From contig DVHW01000226.1 of assembly GCA_018711785.1 (NCBI GenBank), forward strand, positions 1 to 8,898: DNA of 8,898 nucleotides, given 5' to 3'. Below the pieces are notes generated by a model. It saw only the letters and a list, made by a program, of their open reading frames with translations, was not told the DNA's origin and searched no databases. Origin of the DNA: Candidatus Galloscillospira excrementavium. Its GTDB lineage: Bacteria > Bacillota > Clostridia > Oscillospirales > Oscillospiraceae. The stretch's first letter is position 1. Each line of letters begins with the position of its first letter. The position numbers were made by a program, and so were the translations under genes. Of this stretch, positions 1-5,837 are shown one piece after another.

Positions 1-43
1 CTGCAGCGAGTGCTTCGCCAAGATGCGCGAGCAGCAGGGCTAA
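1..43 (+). CDS. 3' end of a CxxC zinc-ribbon protein (partial)
   Basis: Only the last 13 codons and a TAA stop (41-43) are inside the window; they read CSECFAKMREQQG. The CxxCF pattern close to a polar C-terminus resembles the second cysteine pair of small zinc-ribbon proteins common in Clostridia, in which two CxxC pairs bind one zinc. That family match is from memory and rests on very few residues. A rho-independent terminator begins 14 bases after the stop, which supports this being a true gene end. The reading frame is open to the window edge, so the start and the rest of the protein cannot be judged. Confidence 0.5.
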   Translation, partial: CSECFAKMREQQG

Positions 44-57
44 TCTGTATGCACGCA

Positions 58-92
58 AAAACGGCACCCCAGATGGGGTGCCGTTTTGTTTT
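58..92. terminator. Bidirectional intrinsic terminator between convergent genes
   Basis: A perfect 13-bp stem (58-70 with 75-87) closes a 4-base AGAT loop. The core is ACGGCACCCC/GGGGTGCCGT, flanked by A-tracts on the left and T-tracts on the right. On the plus strand the stem runs into TTTTGTTTT, ending the zinc-ribbon gene. On the minus strand it is followed by TTTTT, so it can also back up yebC termination. Confidence 0.9.
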
Positions 93-108
93 GCTGTATT
101 TAGGAACG

Positions 109-140
109 AAAAGGGGCGGAAAGCCGTCCGGCCCCGCCCC
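109..140 (-). terminator. Intrinsic terminator of yebC
   Basis: Read on the minus strand, the 7-bp stem GGGGCGG/CCGCCCC (134-140 with 113-119) is followed directly by TTTTCGTT. The interior (120-133) is itself GC-rich and partly self-complementary. It lies 15 bases past the yebC stop codon. Confidence 0.8.
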
Positions 141-155
141 AATGGGTCAAATCGC

Positions 156-884
156 TTAATCCTGGTCCCAGTTGTGCCACACGTTCTGCACGTCGTCGTT
201 GTCCTCCAGGCTGTCGATGAGCTTCTCCATGTTCTTAATGTCCTCTTCGCTCTCCAGCTTCACATAGTTCTGGGGGACCATCTCCACCTTGGCGGAGAGG
301 AACACATAGCCCTTTTCCTCCAGCTTGGCGAGCACCTCGCCGAAGGCGGAGGGCTCGGTATAGATCTCAAAGGCATCCTCGCTGGCCTCCATGTCGGACG
401 CGCCGCAGTCCAGAGCGTCCATCATCACGGTGTCCTCGTCCAGGTCGTCCCGCTCGATGACGATGACGCCCTTCTGGTCAAAGCACCAGGACACGCAACC
501 GGTGGCGCCCAGACCCTTGCCGAACTTGTCCAGCAGGTGGCGGACCTCGGGGGCGGTGCGGTTGCGGTTATCCGTGAGGGCCTCCACGATCACGGCCACG
601 CCGGAGGGGCCGTACCCCTCGTAGGTGATGCTCTCGTAGTCGTCGCTGTTGCCCGAGCCCAGCGCCTTGTCGATGGTGCGCTTGATGTTGTCGTTGGGCA
701 TATTGGCCGCCTTGGCCTTGGCGATGACGGTGGCCAGGCGGGAGTTGTTATTGGGGTCGCCGCTGCCGCCGGTCTTGACCGCCACGATCATCTCGCGGGC
801 GATCTTGGTAAAGATCTGGGAGCGCTTGGCGTCGGCCGCGCCCTTGGTTTTCTGTATGTTGTGCCACTTGGAATGTCCGGACAT
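156..884 (-). CDS. yebC: YebC/TACO1-family translation factor
   Basis: A complete 242-aa protein of the usual length for the YebC/PmpR/TACO1 family. The N-terminus MSGHSKWHNIQKTKGAADAK is the family signature of the MxGHSKW (YebC type I) branch. It is followed by the conserved three-domain body, including the stretch around GYGPSGVAVIVEALTDN. Family members were long annotated as DNA-binding transcriptional regulators. More recent work supports a role at the ribosome, relieving stalls at proline-rich stretches; the mitochondrial homologue TACO1 aids COX1 translation. The protein is cytosolic and acidic, with a D/E-rich tail. The start at 884 is set by the motif and by a ribosome binding site AGGAGAGG about 8 bases upstream (893-903). 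It has its own promoter (921-949) and terminator, so it can be a single-gene unit, although read-through from nif3 is possible. Confidence 0.97.
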   Translation of the reverse strand: MSGHSKWHNIQKTKGAADAKRSQIFTKIAREMIVAVKTGGSGDPNNNSRLATVIAKAKAANMPNDNIKRTIDKALGSGNSDDYESITYEGYGPSGVAVIVEALTDNRNRTAPEVRHLLDKFGKGLGATGCVSWCFDQKGVIVIERDDLDEDTVMMDALDCGASDMEASEDAFEIYTEPSAFGEVLAKLEEKGYVFLSAKVEMVPQNYVKLESEEDIKNMEKLIDSLEDNDDVQNVWHNWDQD

Positions 885-920
885 GGTACAGTCTTCCTCT
901 CCTGAAAATTCATCTGGCCT

Positions 921-949
921 AGTTTATCACAAAAAAAGGCGCTTTTCAA
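921..949 (-). promoter_or_regulatory. Sigma-A promoter of yebC
   Basis: On the minus strand, -35 TTGAAA (944-949) and -10 TAAACT (921-926) are separated by exactly 17 bases (927-943). The -35 matches consensus at five of six positions and the -10 at four. The start of transcription would fall near 914, giving a leader of about 30 bases containing the yebC ribosome binding site. The spacer contains a run of seven T on the minus strand. Confidence 0.75.
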
Positions 950-963
950 CCCCTGGTGCCCGC

Positions 964-1764
964 TCAGAGATAGGAAAAGACCTCGCTGTGGCATTCCGAC
1001 CGGGCGACAGCCACGCCGGGGAACCGGCCGGAGAGCCAGGCGGCCAGCACCGGACAGACCACGTTCTCCGTGGGAAAATGGCCGGCGTCCACCAGATTCA
1101 GGCCCAGGGCCTTGGCATCCAGGAACTGGTTGTATTTCACGTCGGAAGTGACAAAGGTGTCACAGCCCGCCGCGGCCGCCTGCGCCACCAGATCCCCGCA
1201 GGCGCCGCCGCCCACCGCCACCCGGCGGACCGGCCGGCCGGCGTCCACATAGCGCACGCCGTTTGCCCCCAGGGCCCGCTTGACAAATTCGGCAAACCGG
1301 GGGAGGGAGGCGGTGTGCTCCCCGGAGGCGGTGCCGATGCGGCCCAGGCCGTAAGTGGAATCCTCTCCGTCCCCGCCCGTGCGCTGGAAAATGGCGGTGT
1401 CCCGCAGCTCCAGCCGCTTGGCCAGCGCGTCGTTGACCCCGCCCCGGGCCACATCCAGATTGGTGTGGGCACAGATAGCGGCGATGCGCCCCTCGGTCAG
1501 CGCCAGCAGGATGCGGCCTGTGGGGTCGCCGTCGGTGAGGCTCCGCACCGGGTGGAAGATGACCGGGTGGTGGGCTACAATGAGCTGAACTTTCTTCTCG
1601 GCCGCCTCGGCCACCACCTCCTCGGTGATGTCCAGAGAGACCAGGATGCGCGTCACCTCCTGCGCCCCGTGTCCCACCAGGAAGCCCGCGTTGTCAAACT
1701 CCATCTGCAGGCGGAAGGAGGCCAGCGTGTCCAGCGCCTCATATACGTCCTTTACCGTTGCCAT
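964..1764 (-). CDS. Nif3-like dinuclear metal centre protein (DUF34)
   Basis: A complete 266-aa protein from ATG 1764. It has the short Nif3/YbgI/YqfO-family architecture, without the PII-like insert domain that lengthens some members to about 370 aa. The conserved metal ligands are visible: His65-His66 in AHHPVIFHP, Asp104 in NLDVARGGVND, and His229 and Glu233 in DAGHFPTE. These would bind two metal ions in a toroidal hexamer. The biochemical role of the family is not settled. A GTG nine bases upstream (1771-1773) would add three residues, but GGAG (1773-1776) overlaps that codon and sits 8 bases from the ATG, so the ATG is preferred. It overlaps the end of trmK by 13 bases, implying translational coupling. 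The trmK-nif3 pairing is a classic Firmicutes arrangement (yqfN-yqfO in Bacillus), usually read as a functional link. Confidence 0.95.
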   Translation of the reverse strand: MATVKDVYEALDTLASFRLQMEFDNAGFLVGHGAQEVTRILVSLDITEEVVAEAAEKKVQLIVAHHPVIFHPVRSLTDGDPTGRILLALTEGRIAAICAHTNLDVARGGVNDALAKRLELRDTAIFQRTGGDGEDSTYGLGRIGTASGEHTASLPRFAEFVKRALGANGVRYVDAGRPVRRVAVGGGACGDLVAQAAAAGCDTFVTSDVKYNQFLDAKALGLNLVDAGHFPTENVVCPVLAAWLSGRFPGVAVARSECHSEVFSYL

Positions 1765-2465
1765 GTGTCCCACTCCTTTTTCAGTTCCGTCAGACTGTGG
1801 TAGATGTCGTCAAAAGTCCGGGCACGGGCCAGGTCCTCTGCCCGGCCGGAGGCACGGGCACCGTCCCGAGCCCGGGAGGCCCGGAGCAGGAGCTTGTCCA
1901 GATAGGCCCCCCGGAGGGGCGCCTCCATGCCCTCCCACTGGCGCCCGGCCCAGAGCTCGCCGGGGGAGAGGGGCGCCGCCCCGCCGGGCCGGGCCAGCAT
2001 GGTCACATAGAGAGTGCGCCCCTCCTGGGCCAGGTGTTCTGATTCGATGTGAAAGCCGTGCCCGTAGAGCCAGGCGCGCAGGTCCTCCGCCGCGCTCATG
2101 GGCTGGAGGAGCCACCGCCGGTCCCCCTGTCCGCTCCAGGGGGCGGCGGAGAGAATGTCCGCGATGGTCTCGCCCCCCATGCCCGCGATGGAGACCGTGT
2201 CGACCTCCTCAGGGGCGATACCGGAGAGCCCGTCGCACAGGCGGAATGAGATCTGACCAGTCAGACCGTAGCGCGCGGCGGTCTGTCTGGCCCGGGCCAG
2301 GGGCCCCTCCCGCACGTCGGAGGCGATGGCCCGGGACACCACGCCGTTCTGGAGCAGCCAGACCGGCAGATAGGCGTGGTCGGTGCCCACGTCGGCATAG
2401 CGGCAGCCGGGGGGGACCAGCCGCCCCACCGAGAGCAGGCGGGGGGAGAGCGTTATGGAGGACAT
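1752..2465 (-). CDS. trmK: tRNA (adenine(22)-N1)-methyltransferase TrmK
   Basis: A complete 237-aa protein with a Rossmann-fold methyltransferase domain and a helical, Arg/Lys-rich C-terminal region (about 175-237), as in TrmK/YqfN. The SAM-binding motif is ADVGTDHAYLP (24-34), with Asp50 as the likely ribose-binding acidic residue, CDGL at 77-80, and the family-specific AGMGG (94-98) and QP (121-122). The enzyme would transfer a methyl group from SAM to N1 of A22 in the tRNA D-arm, acting in the cytosol. The start at 2465 is supported by AAGGA about 6 bases upstream. The end overlaps nif3 by 13 bases. In many Firmicutes the pair follows sigA/rpoD; here the upstream gene is instead a DUF1858 protein, with a strong hairpin in between. 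Codon use is like that of the neighbours. Confidence 0.95.
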   Translation of the reverse strand: MSSITLSPRLLSVGRLVPPGCRYADVGTDHAYLPVWLLQNGVVSRAIASDVREGPLARARQTAARYGLTGQISFRLCDGLSGIAPEEVDTVSIAGMGGETIADILSAAPWSGQGDRRWLLQPMSAAEDLRAWLYGHGFHIESEHLAQEGRTLYVTMLARPGGAAPLSPGELWAGRQWEGMEAPLRGAYLDKLLLRASRARDGARASGRAEDLARARTFDDIYHSLTELKKEWDTWQR

Positions 2466-2485
2466 GGTTTTCCTTCACCTCAACA

Positions 2486-2522
2486 GCAGAAGCGAGGGCA
2501 GCAGGGCCGCCCTCGCTTCTGC
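2486..2522. other. Strong 14-bp hairpin between the DUF1858 gene and trmK
   Basis: A perfect 14-bp inverted repeat, GCAGAAGCGAGGGC (2486-2499) and its complement (2509-2522), with a 9-base loop. It begins 13 bases beyond the DUF1858 stop and ends 20 bases before the trmK start. In the direction of the genes (minus strand) it is followed by TGTTGAGGTG, not by a U-tract, so it is not a standard intrinsic terminator. On the plus strand it is followed by GTCTGTTTTC, a weak T-tract. It may partially terminate, protect the upstream mRNA end, or affect trmK translation. Confidence 0.7.
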
Positions 2523-2535
2523 GTCTGTTTTCGTC

Positions 2536-2742
2536 TTACTGCGCGGCGGGGATCATGGCGTTGACCTTGGCCAGCAGCTCGTCCACATCCACGCCGTGGA
2601 CCATGCAGGCCTGCTCCACGGTCTCGCCCCGGGAAGAGGGGCAGCCCAGGCAGTGCATGCCGATGGACAGGAACACGGGCGCGGTCTGGGGGGCCACATC
2701 CAGGATGTCGCCGATGATGGTATCCTTGGTGATCTGAGTCAT
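2536..2742 (-). CDS. DUF1858 / hybrid-cluster-protein-associated redox disulfide protein
   Basis: A complete 68-aa protein. It matches the small DUF1858 family, also called the hybrid-cluster protein-associated redox disulfide domain. The N-terminal part ITKDTIIGDILDVAPQTAPVF is followed by the signature GMHCLGCPSSRGETVEQAC, whose Cys31 and Cys34 form a CxxC pair; a third cysteine is at position 46. The family is small, cytosolic, and often found near anaerobic redox or nitrosative-stress genes. Its exact activity is not established; a thiol-disulfide or metal-binding role is inferred from the cysteines. The ATG at 2742 has GGAGG (2753-2757) 10 bases upstream. It has a likely promoter with operator-like repeats (2762-2808). 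It lies upstream of trmK on the same strand, separated by a strong hairpin, so co-transcription is possible but uncertain. Confidence 0.9.
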   Translation of the reverse strand: MTQITKDTIIGDILDVAPQTAPVFLSIGMHCLGCPSSRGETVEQACMVHGVDVDELLAKVNAMIPAAQ

Positions 2743-2761
2743 AACAGAGAAACCTCCAATT

Positions 2762-2794
2762 TATCTTAAGATATGGGTTAGTATACCCTATCTT
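2762..2794. promoter_or_regulatory. Operator-like inverted repeats over the DUF1858 promoter
   Basis: A perfect 12-bp palindrome TATCTTAAGATA (2762-2773) sits at the expected transcription start. A third copy of the half-site, TATCTT, lies at 2789-2794. The AAGATA (2768-2773) and TATCTT (2789-2794) copies, with inner GGGT/ACCC, make a wider inverted repeat centred on the -10. The arrangement is what a dimeric repressor site would look like. No specific regulator can be named from it. Confidence 0.5.
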
Positions 2795-2808
2795 GTCCCA
2801 GAATGCAA
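2780..2808 (-). promoter_or_regulatory. Likely promoter of the DUF1858 gene
   Basis: On the minus strand a good -10 TATACT (2780-2785, five of six) lies 17 bases downstream of a poor -35 TTGCAT (2803-2808, three of six). Transcription would start near 2773 and give a leader of about 30 bases. The weak -35 fits a promoter needing an activator, but that is inference. Confidence 0.6.
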
Positions 2809-2832
2809 GTAGGATTTTGGAGATTTGACCGG

Positions 2833-2873
2833 AAAAAAGAAGGCGCGCCGCGAAAGCTCCCCCTCGCGGCGCG
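2833..2873 (-). terminator. Intrinsic terminator of rnpB
   Basis: Read on the minus strand, a perfect 10-bp stem CGCGCCGCGA/TCGCGGCGCG (2864-2873 with 2844-2853) with a 10-base loop is followed by CCTTCTTTTTT. It lies 11 bases beyond the 3' strand of the RNase P RNA P1 helix. Confidence 0.93.
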
Positions 2874-2883
2874 TGTCTCTGGT

Positions 2884-3240
2884 GCAAGTAAGCCTGTAAG
2901 CCGGGTTCTGTCCTTTAAGACAGCCATCTATCTAGGCGCACCGTTGCCGGTGCGCTCAAGCCGCCTCCTCAACGCGGCCGGGCCGGCCGAATGCGTTTCC
3001 ACGGCGTTGCTCCGGATAGAGGTTACAGCGATGAGCGCTTCCACGTCATCGGGCGGGCTCTTGCCTCCGCCTTTCCACCCTTACTCCGGCGGCCTGCGCC
3101 GCCGGAGCGGTCTATCTCTGTTGCCCTTTTCCTAGGGTCGCCCCCGGCGGGTGTTACCCGTTATCCTTGCCCTGTGGAGCCCGGACTTTCCTCAGACCGG
3201 GGCCGTTGGGCCCTGGTCCGCGGCTGTCCAGCTTACTTGC
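2884..3240 (-). ncRNA. rnpB: RNase P RNA, bacterial type A
   Basis: This is the catalytic RNA of ribonuclease P, which cuts the 5' leader from tRNA precursors. Conserved blocks are seen on the minus strand. They are GAGGAAAGTCCGGGCTCC (3176-3193), a GGGCGACCC...GGGCAACAGAGATAGACC region (about 3110-3145), and the 3' block GACAGAACCCGGCTTAC (2896-2912) preceded by AGATAGATGGCTG (2921-2933). The ends are set by a perfect 10-bp P1 helix, GCAAGTAAGC (3231-3240) with GCTTACTTGC (2884-2893). A 10-bp P12-like hairpin lies at 3084-3107. A hairpin at 2936-2955 is closed by a GCAA (GNRA) loop, as expected for P18. The size, about 357 nt, and the helix set fit type A rather than the Bacillus type B form. 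The predicted 5' end falls 8 bases from a strong -10. Confidence 0.97.
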
Positions 3241-3247
3241 GGGAGGT

Positions 3248-3276
3248 ATTGTAACCGATTTCGCCGGGAAAGTCAA
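3248..3276 (-). promoter_or_regulatory. Sigma-A promoter of rnpB
   Basis: On the minus strand, -35 TTGACT (3271-3276) and -10 TACAAT (3248-3253) are separated by 17 bases; each matches consensus at five of six positions. The expected start is at about 3240, which is exactly the first base of the P1 helix. Confidence 0.9.
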
Positions 3277-3299
3277 ATCCCATCCTGTCGCCCAAGCGG

Positions 3300-3314
3300 G
3301 AATCCTGCGGATTC
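3300..3314. repeat. Short inverted repeat between divergent promoters
   Basis: GAATCC-TGC-GGATTC, a perfect 6-bp inverted repeat with a 3-base spacer. It ends two bases before the murD -35 and lies between the rnpB and murD promoters. It may be an operator or chance; nothing else supports a binding site. Confidence 0.35.
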
Positions 3315-3316
3315 GA

Positions 3317-3345
3317 TTGAAATTTGCCGGGCAATCCGGTATAAT
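3317..3345 (+). promoter_or_regulatory. Sigma-A promoter of the murD-peptidase gene cluster
   Basis: TTGAAA (3317-3322) and a perfect TATAAT (3340-3345) are separated by 17 bases. Transcription should start near 3352, giving a leader of about 37 bases. In that leader AAAGGAG (3372-3378) lies 10 bases before the murD ATG. No other convincing plus-strand promoter was seen up to the end of the window. Confidence 0.92.
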
Positions 3346-3388
3346 ATGCTAATGTGCCATTTCTCTCGCAGAAAGGAGAAATCTGACG

Positions 3389-4768
3389 ATGACCATACAG
3401 GAGTATTTGGCGGGGCTGAAGGGGAAGCGCGTGGCCGTCATTGGCATCGGAGTTTCCAATACGCCGCTGATTAAGATGCTGCTGCGCTCCGGCATCAAGG
3501 TGACCGCCTGCGATAAACGCTCCCAGGAGGACCTGGGCGGCGTGGCGGAGGAGCTGGAGAGCCTGGGCGCCAGACTCTACCTGGGGGAGGACTACCTGAA
3601 ACACCTGGACCATGACGTCATCTTCCGCACGCCCGGCCTGCGGCCCGACGTGCCGGAGCTGGAGGCCGCCAAGGCCAGGGGGAGCGTGGTCACCTCTGAG
3701 ATGGAGGTGTTCTTCCAGGTCTGCCCCTGCAGGCGTATCGGCGTGACGGGGAGCGACGGCAAGACCACCACCACCACCATTATCTCAGAGCTGCTCCGGC
3801 GGGCGGGTTACCACGTCTACGTGGGGGGAAACATCGGAAAACCCCTGCTCCCGGACGTGAGCGGCATGGAGCCGGAGGACATCGCCGTGCTGGAGCTCTC
3901 CTCCTTCCAGCTGATGACCATGGACCTGAGCCCGGAGATCGCGGTGGTCACCAATCTGGCCCCCAATCACCTGGATGTACACAAGTCCATGGGGGAGTAT
4001 ATCGCGGCCAAAGAGAACATCTTCTCCCACCAGGGGAAGGACGGCCTGGCGGTGTTCAACGCGGACAATGAGATCACACAGGCCCTCTCCGCCACGGCCC
4101 CCGGCCGGGTGACCCTATTCAGCCGCCGGGAGGTGCTGGAGCAGGGAGTCTATGTGAAGGACGGGGCCATCTGGTGCGCCAATGAGGCGGGCATGCGGGA
4201 GGTGCTGCCCCTCTCCGGCATCCTGCTGCCGGGGGAGCACAACGTGGAGAACTACATGGCGGCCATCGCCGCCGTGGACGCTCTGGTGCCCGACGAGGTG
4301 ATCCGCTCCTTTGCCGGGACCTTCCAAGGGGTGGAGCACCGCATCGAGCTGGTGCGGACGGTGGACGGCGTGCGCTACTACAACGACTCCATCGCCTCCA
4401 GCCCCTCCCGGACCATCGCGGGGCTTAGATCCTTCCCGGAGCAGGTCATCCTCATCGCCGGCGGCTATGACAAGCACATCCCATTTGACGTCCTTGGCCC
4501 TGAGATCATAAAGCATGTAAAGCACTTAATCCTGACAGGCGATACCGCCGGAAAAATCCGCGCCGCCGTGGAGGGGACGGAGGGCTACGAGCCTGGGAAG
4601 CCGGACATCACCGTCATCGAGGACTTCAAGCTGGCGGTGCTGGCGGCCCGGAATCTGGCCCGGGAGGGGGACGTGGTGCTTTTGTCCCCGGCCTGTGCCT
4701 CCTTTGACAAGTTCAAAAACTTCATGGAGCGCGGCAACGCGTTCAAGACCATCATCCGCGGCCTTTGA
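3389..4768 (+). CDS. murD: UDP-N-acetylmuramoyl-L-alanine--D-glutamate ligase MurD
   Basis: A complete 459-aa Mur ligase of normal MurD length (about 440-460 aa). It catalyses ATP-dependent addition of D-glutamate to UDP-MurNAc-L-Ala in the cytosolic stage of peptidoglycan synthesis. The N-terminal UDP-binding Rossmann domain is at about 1-110 (VAVIGIGVSNTPL). The ATP-binding P-loop VTGSDGKTTTTT is at 119-130, followed by ELSSFQLM (169-176) and NHLDVH (193-198). AAKENIF contains Lys208, the likely carbamylated lysine. The C-terminal ligand domain starts near 315. There the usual MurD motif DSKATN is replaced by NDSIASSPSRT (332-342); similar forms are familiar to me from Clostridia, so this is probably a lineage variant rather than a defect. 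The gene stands outside a dcw (mra) cluster in this window. It is read from a strong promoter and is followed after 22 bases by peptidase genes. Confidence 0.95.
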   Translation: MTIQEYLAGLKGKRVAVIGIGVSNTPLIKMLLRSGIKVTACDKRSQEDLGGVAEELESLGARLYLGEDYLKHLDHDVIFRTPGLRPDVPELEAAKARGSVVTSEMEVFFQVCPCRRIGVTGSDGKTTTTTIISELLRRAGYHVYVGGNIGKPLLPDVSGMEPEDIAVLELSSFQLMTMDLSPEIAVVTNLAPNHLDVHKSMGEYIAAKENIFSHQGKDGLAVFNADNEITQALSATAPGRVTLFSRREVLEQGVYVKDGAIWCANEAGMREVLPLSGILLPGEHNVENYMAAIAAVDALVPDEVIRSFAGTFQGVEHRIELVRTVDGVRYYNDSIASSPSRTIAGLRSFPEQVILIAGGYDKHIPFDVLGPEIIKHVKHLILTGDTAGKIRAAVEGTEGYEPGKPDITVIEDFKLAVLAARNLAREGDVVLLSPACASFDKFKNFMERGNAFKTIIRGL

Positions 4769-4790
4769 CCGGGGAGAGAAAAGAGGGAAC

Positions 4791-5837
4791 ATGATGTTGG
4801 ATATTCGCAAGGCATTGGAGCTCCTCTCCGGCCAGACCTCGCCCTCCGGCTTCGAGGGGCCGGCGGCCCAGGCGGCCAGGGAGCTGCTGGAGCCGCTGAT
4901 GGACGAGGTGTGGATCGACCGGCTGGGCAATGTGATCGGCGTGCGCCGCTGCGGCCGGGAGAACGCCAAAAAGCTGCTGCTGGACGCCCACCTGGATGAG
5001 ATCGGCCTGATGGTCACCGGGATCGAGGATGGATTTCTCCGCTTCCGCAGCATCGGCGGGGTAGATCCCCGGATGCTGCCCGACCGGGAGCTGACCATCC
5101 TCACTGAGCCGCCCCTGTTCGGCGTGGTGGCCTGTATGCCGCCCCATGTGCTTAAGGAGGGGGAGGCGGACAAGTCCATCCCCATCAGCGAGCTGTACAT
5201 TGACATCGGGATGAGCCAGGAGCAGGCGGAGAAAGCCATCCCCATCGGCACCCCTATCTCCTACCGGGGCAGCTGTTTCCCGCTGGGGGAGAAGGAGGTG
5301 TGCGGCAAGTCCATGGACGACCGCTCCTGCTTCGTCACCCTCCTGCGGGCGGCGGAGCTCCTCAAGGACAAGAAGCTGGACGTGGACCTCTACATCATGG
5401 GCAGCACCCGGGAGGAGGTGGCTGGCACCGGCGCCGTGGTGGGTGCCTATGCCGTGGCCCCCGACTGGTGCGTGGCGGTGGACGTGACCCACGGCCGGAC
5501 GCCGGACGGCCCCAAGGACCGCTCCTGCGAGCTGGGGAAGGGGCCTGCCATCGGCATCGGCCCCAACATGACCACCTGGATAACCGAGCGCATGATCGCC
5601 AAGGCGGAGGAGAACGCCATCCCCTGGCAGGGGGAGGTCATGGCCGGCCACACGGGCACCAACGGCTGGCATATGCAGATCGTCCGGGAGGGGATCGCCA
5701 CCTCGGTGGTCTCCCTGCCCCTGAAGTATATGCACACCCCCATCGAGGTGCTGGATCTGGACGATGTGGAGTATGTGGCCCGCCTGCTGGCGGCCTTTGC
5801 GGAAAACCTGGGGGAGGAGGCGGAGACCCTATGCTGA
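4791..5837 (+). CDS. M42 family metalloaminopeptidase, paralogue 1
   Basis: A complete 348-aa protein of the M42 (TET/FrvX/YsdC) family, co-catalytic zinc or cobalt aminopeptidases that form hollow dodecamers and trim short peptides in the cytosol. Expected active-site residues are present: His67 and Asp69 in AHLDEIG, Asp176 in SMDDR, Glu208-Glu209 in REEV, Asp231 in AVDVTHG, and His315 in KYMHTP. The C-terminal GHTGTNGWHMQ (287-297) resembles the classic TET form G-TGTDAW. ATG codons at 4791 and 4794 are both possible. GAGGG at 4783-4787 is 3 bases from the first and 6 from the second, so translation may start at the second. It begins 22 bases after murD and overlaps the next gene by 7 bases. 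Substrate preference cannot be read from the sequence. Confidence 0.93.
   Translation: MMLDIRKALELLSGQTSPSGFEGPAAQAARELLEPLMDEVWIDRLGNVIGVRRCGRENAKKLLLDAHLDEIGLMVTGIEDGFLRFRSIGGVDPRMLPDRELTILTEPPLFGVVACMPPHVLKEGEADKSIPISELYIDIGMSQEQAEKAIPIGTPISYRGSCFPLGEKEVCGKSMDDRSCFVTLLRAAELLKDKKLDVDLYIMGSTREEVAGTGAVVGAYAVAPDWCVAVDVTHGRTPDGPKDRSCELGKGPAIGIGPNMTTWITERMIAKAEENAIPWQGEVMAGHTGTNGWHMQIVREGIATSVVSLPLKYMHTPIEVLDLDDVEYVARLLAAFAENLGEEAETLC

Noticed and set aside
1625..2737. Plus-strand open frame across nif3, trmK and the DUF1858 gene
   Set aside because: The product is almost all Arg, Pro, Gly, Ala and Ser and crosses three well-supported minus-strand genes.
2803..3474. Several plus-strand open frames over the RNase P RNA
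   Set aside because: The region is explained by rnpB with its conserved blocks, P1 helix, promoter and terminator; the frames are accidental.
4485..4555. Locally more AT-rich codons near the end of murD, considered as a recombination mark
   Set aside because: It is short, in frame and within the conserved MurD C-terminal domain; normal variation explains it.
4752..5735. Long open frame on the minus strand opposite M42 paralogue 1
   Set aside because: High-GC genes often leave the antisense frame open. The product is rich in His/Gly/Val/Leu with no family motifs, and the plus strand carries a clear M42 enzyme with a ribosome binding site.
5300..5830. Upstream extension of M42 paralogue 2
   Set aside because: The frame is open but lies inside paralogue 1 in another frame; M42 homology, normal length and AGGAGG all point to the ATG at 5831.
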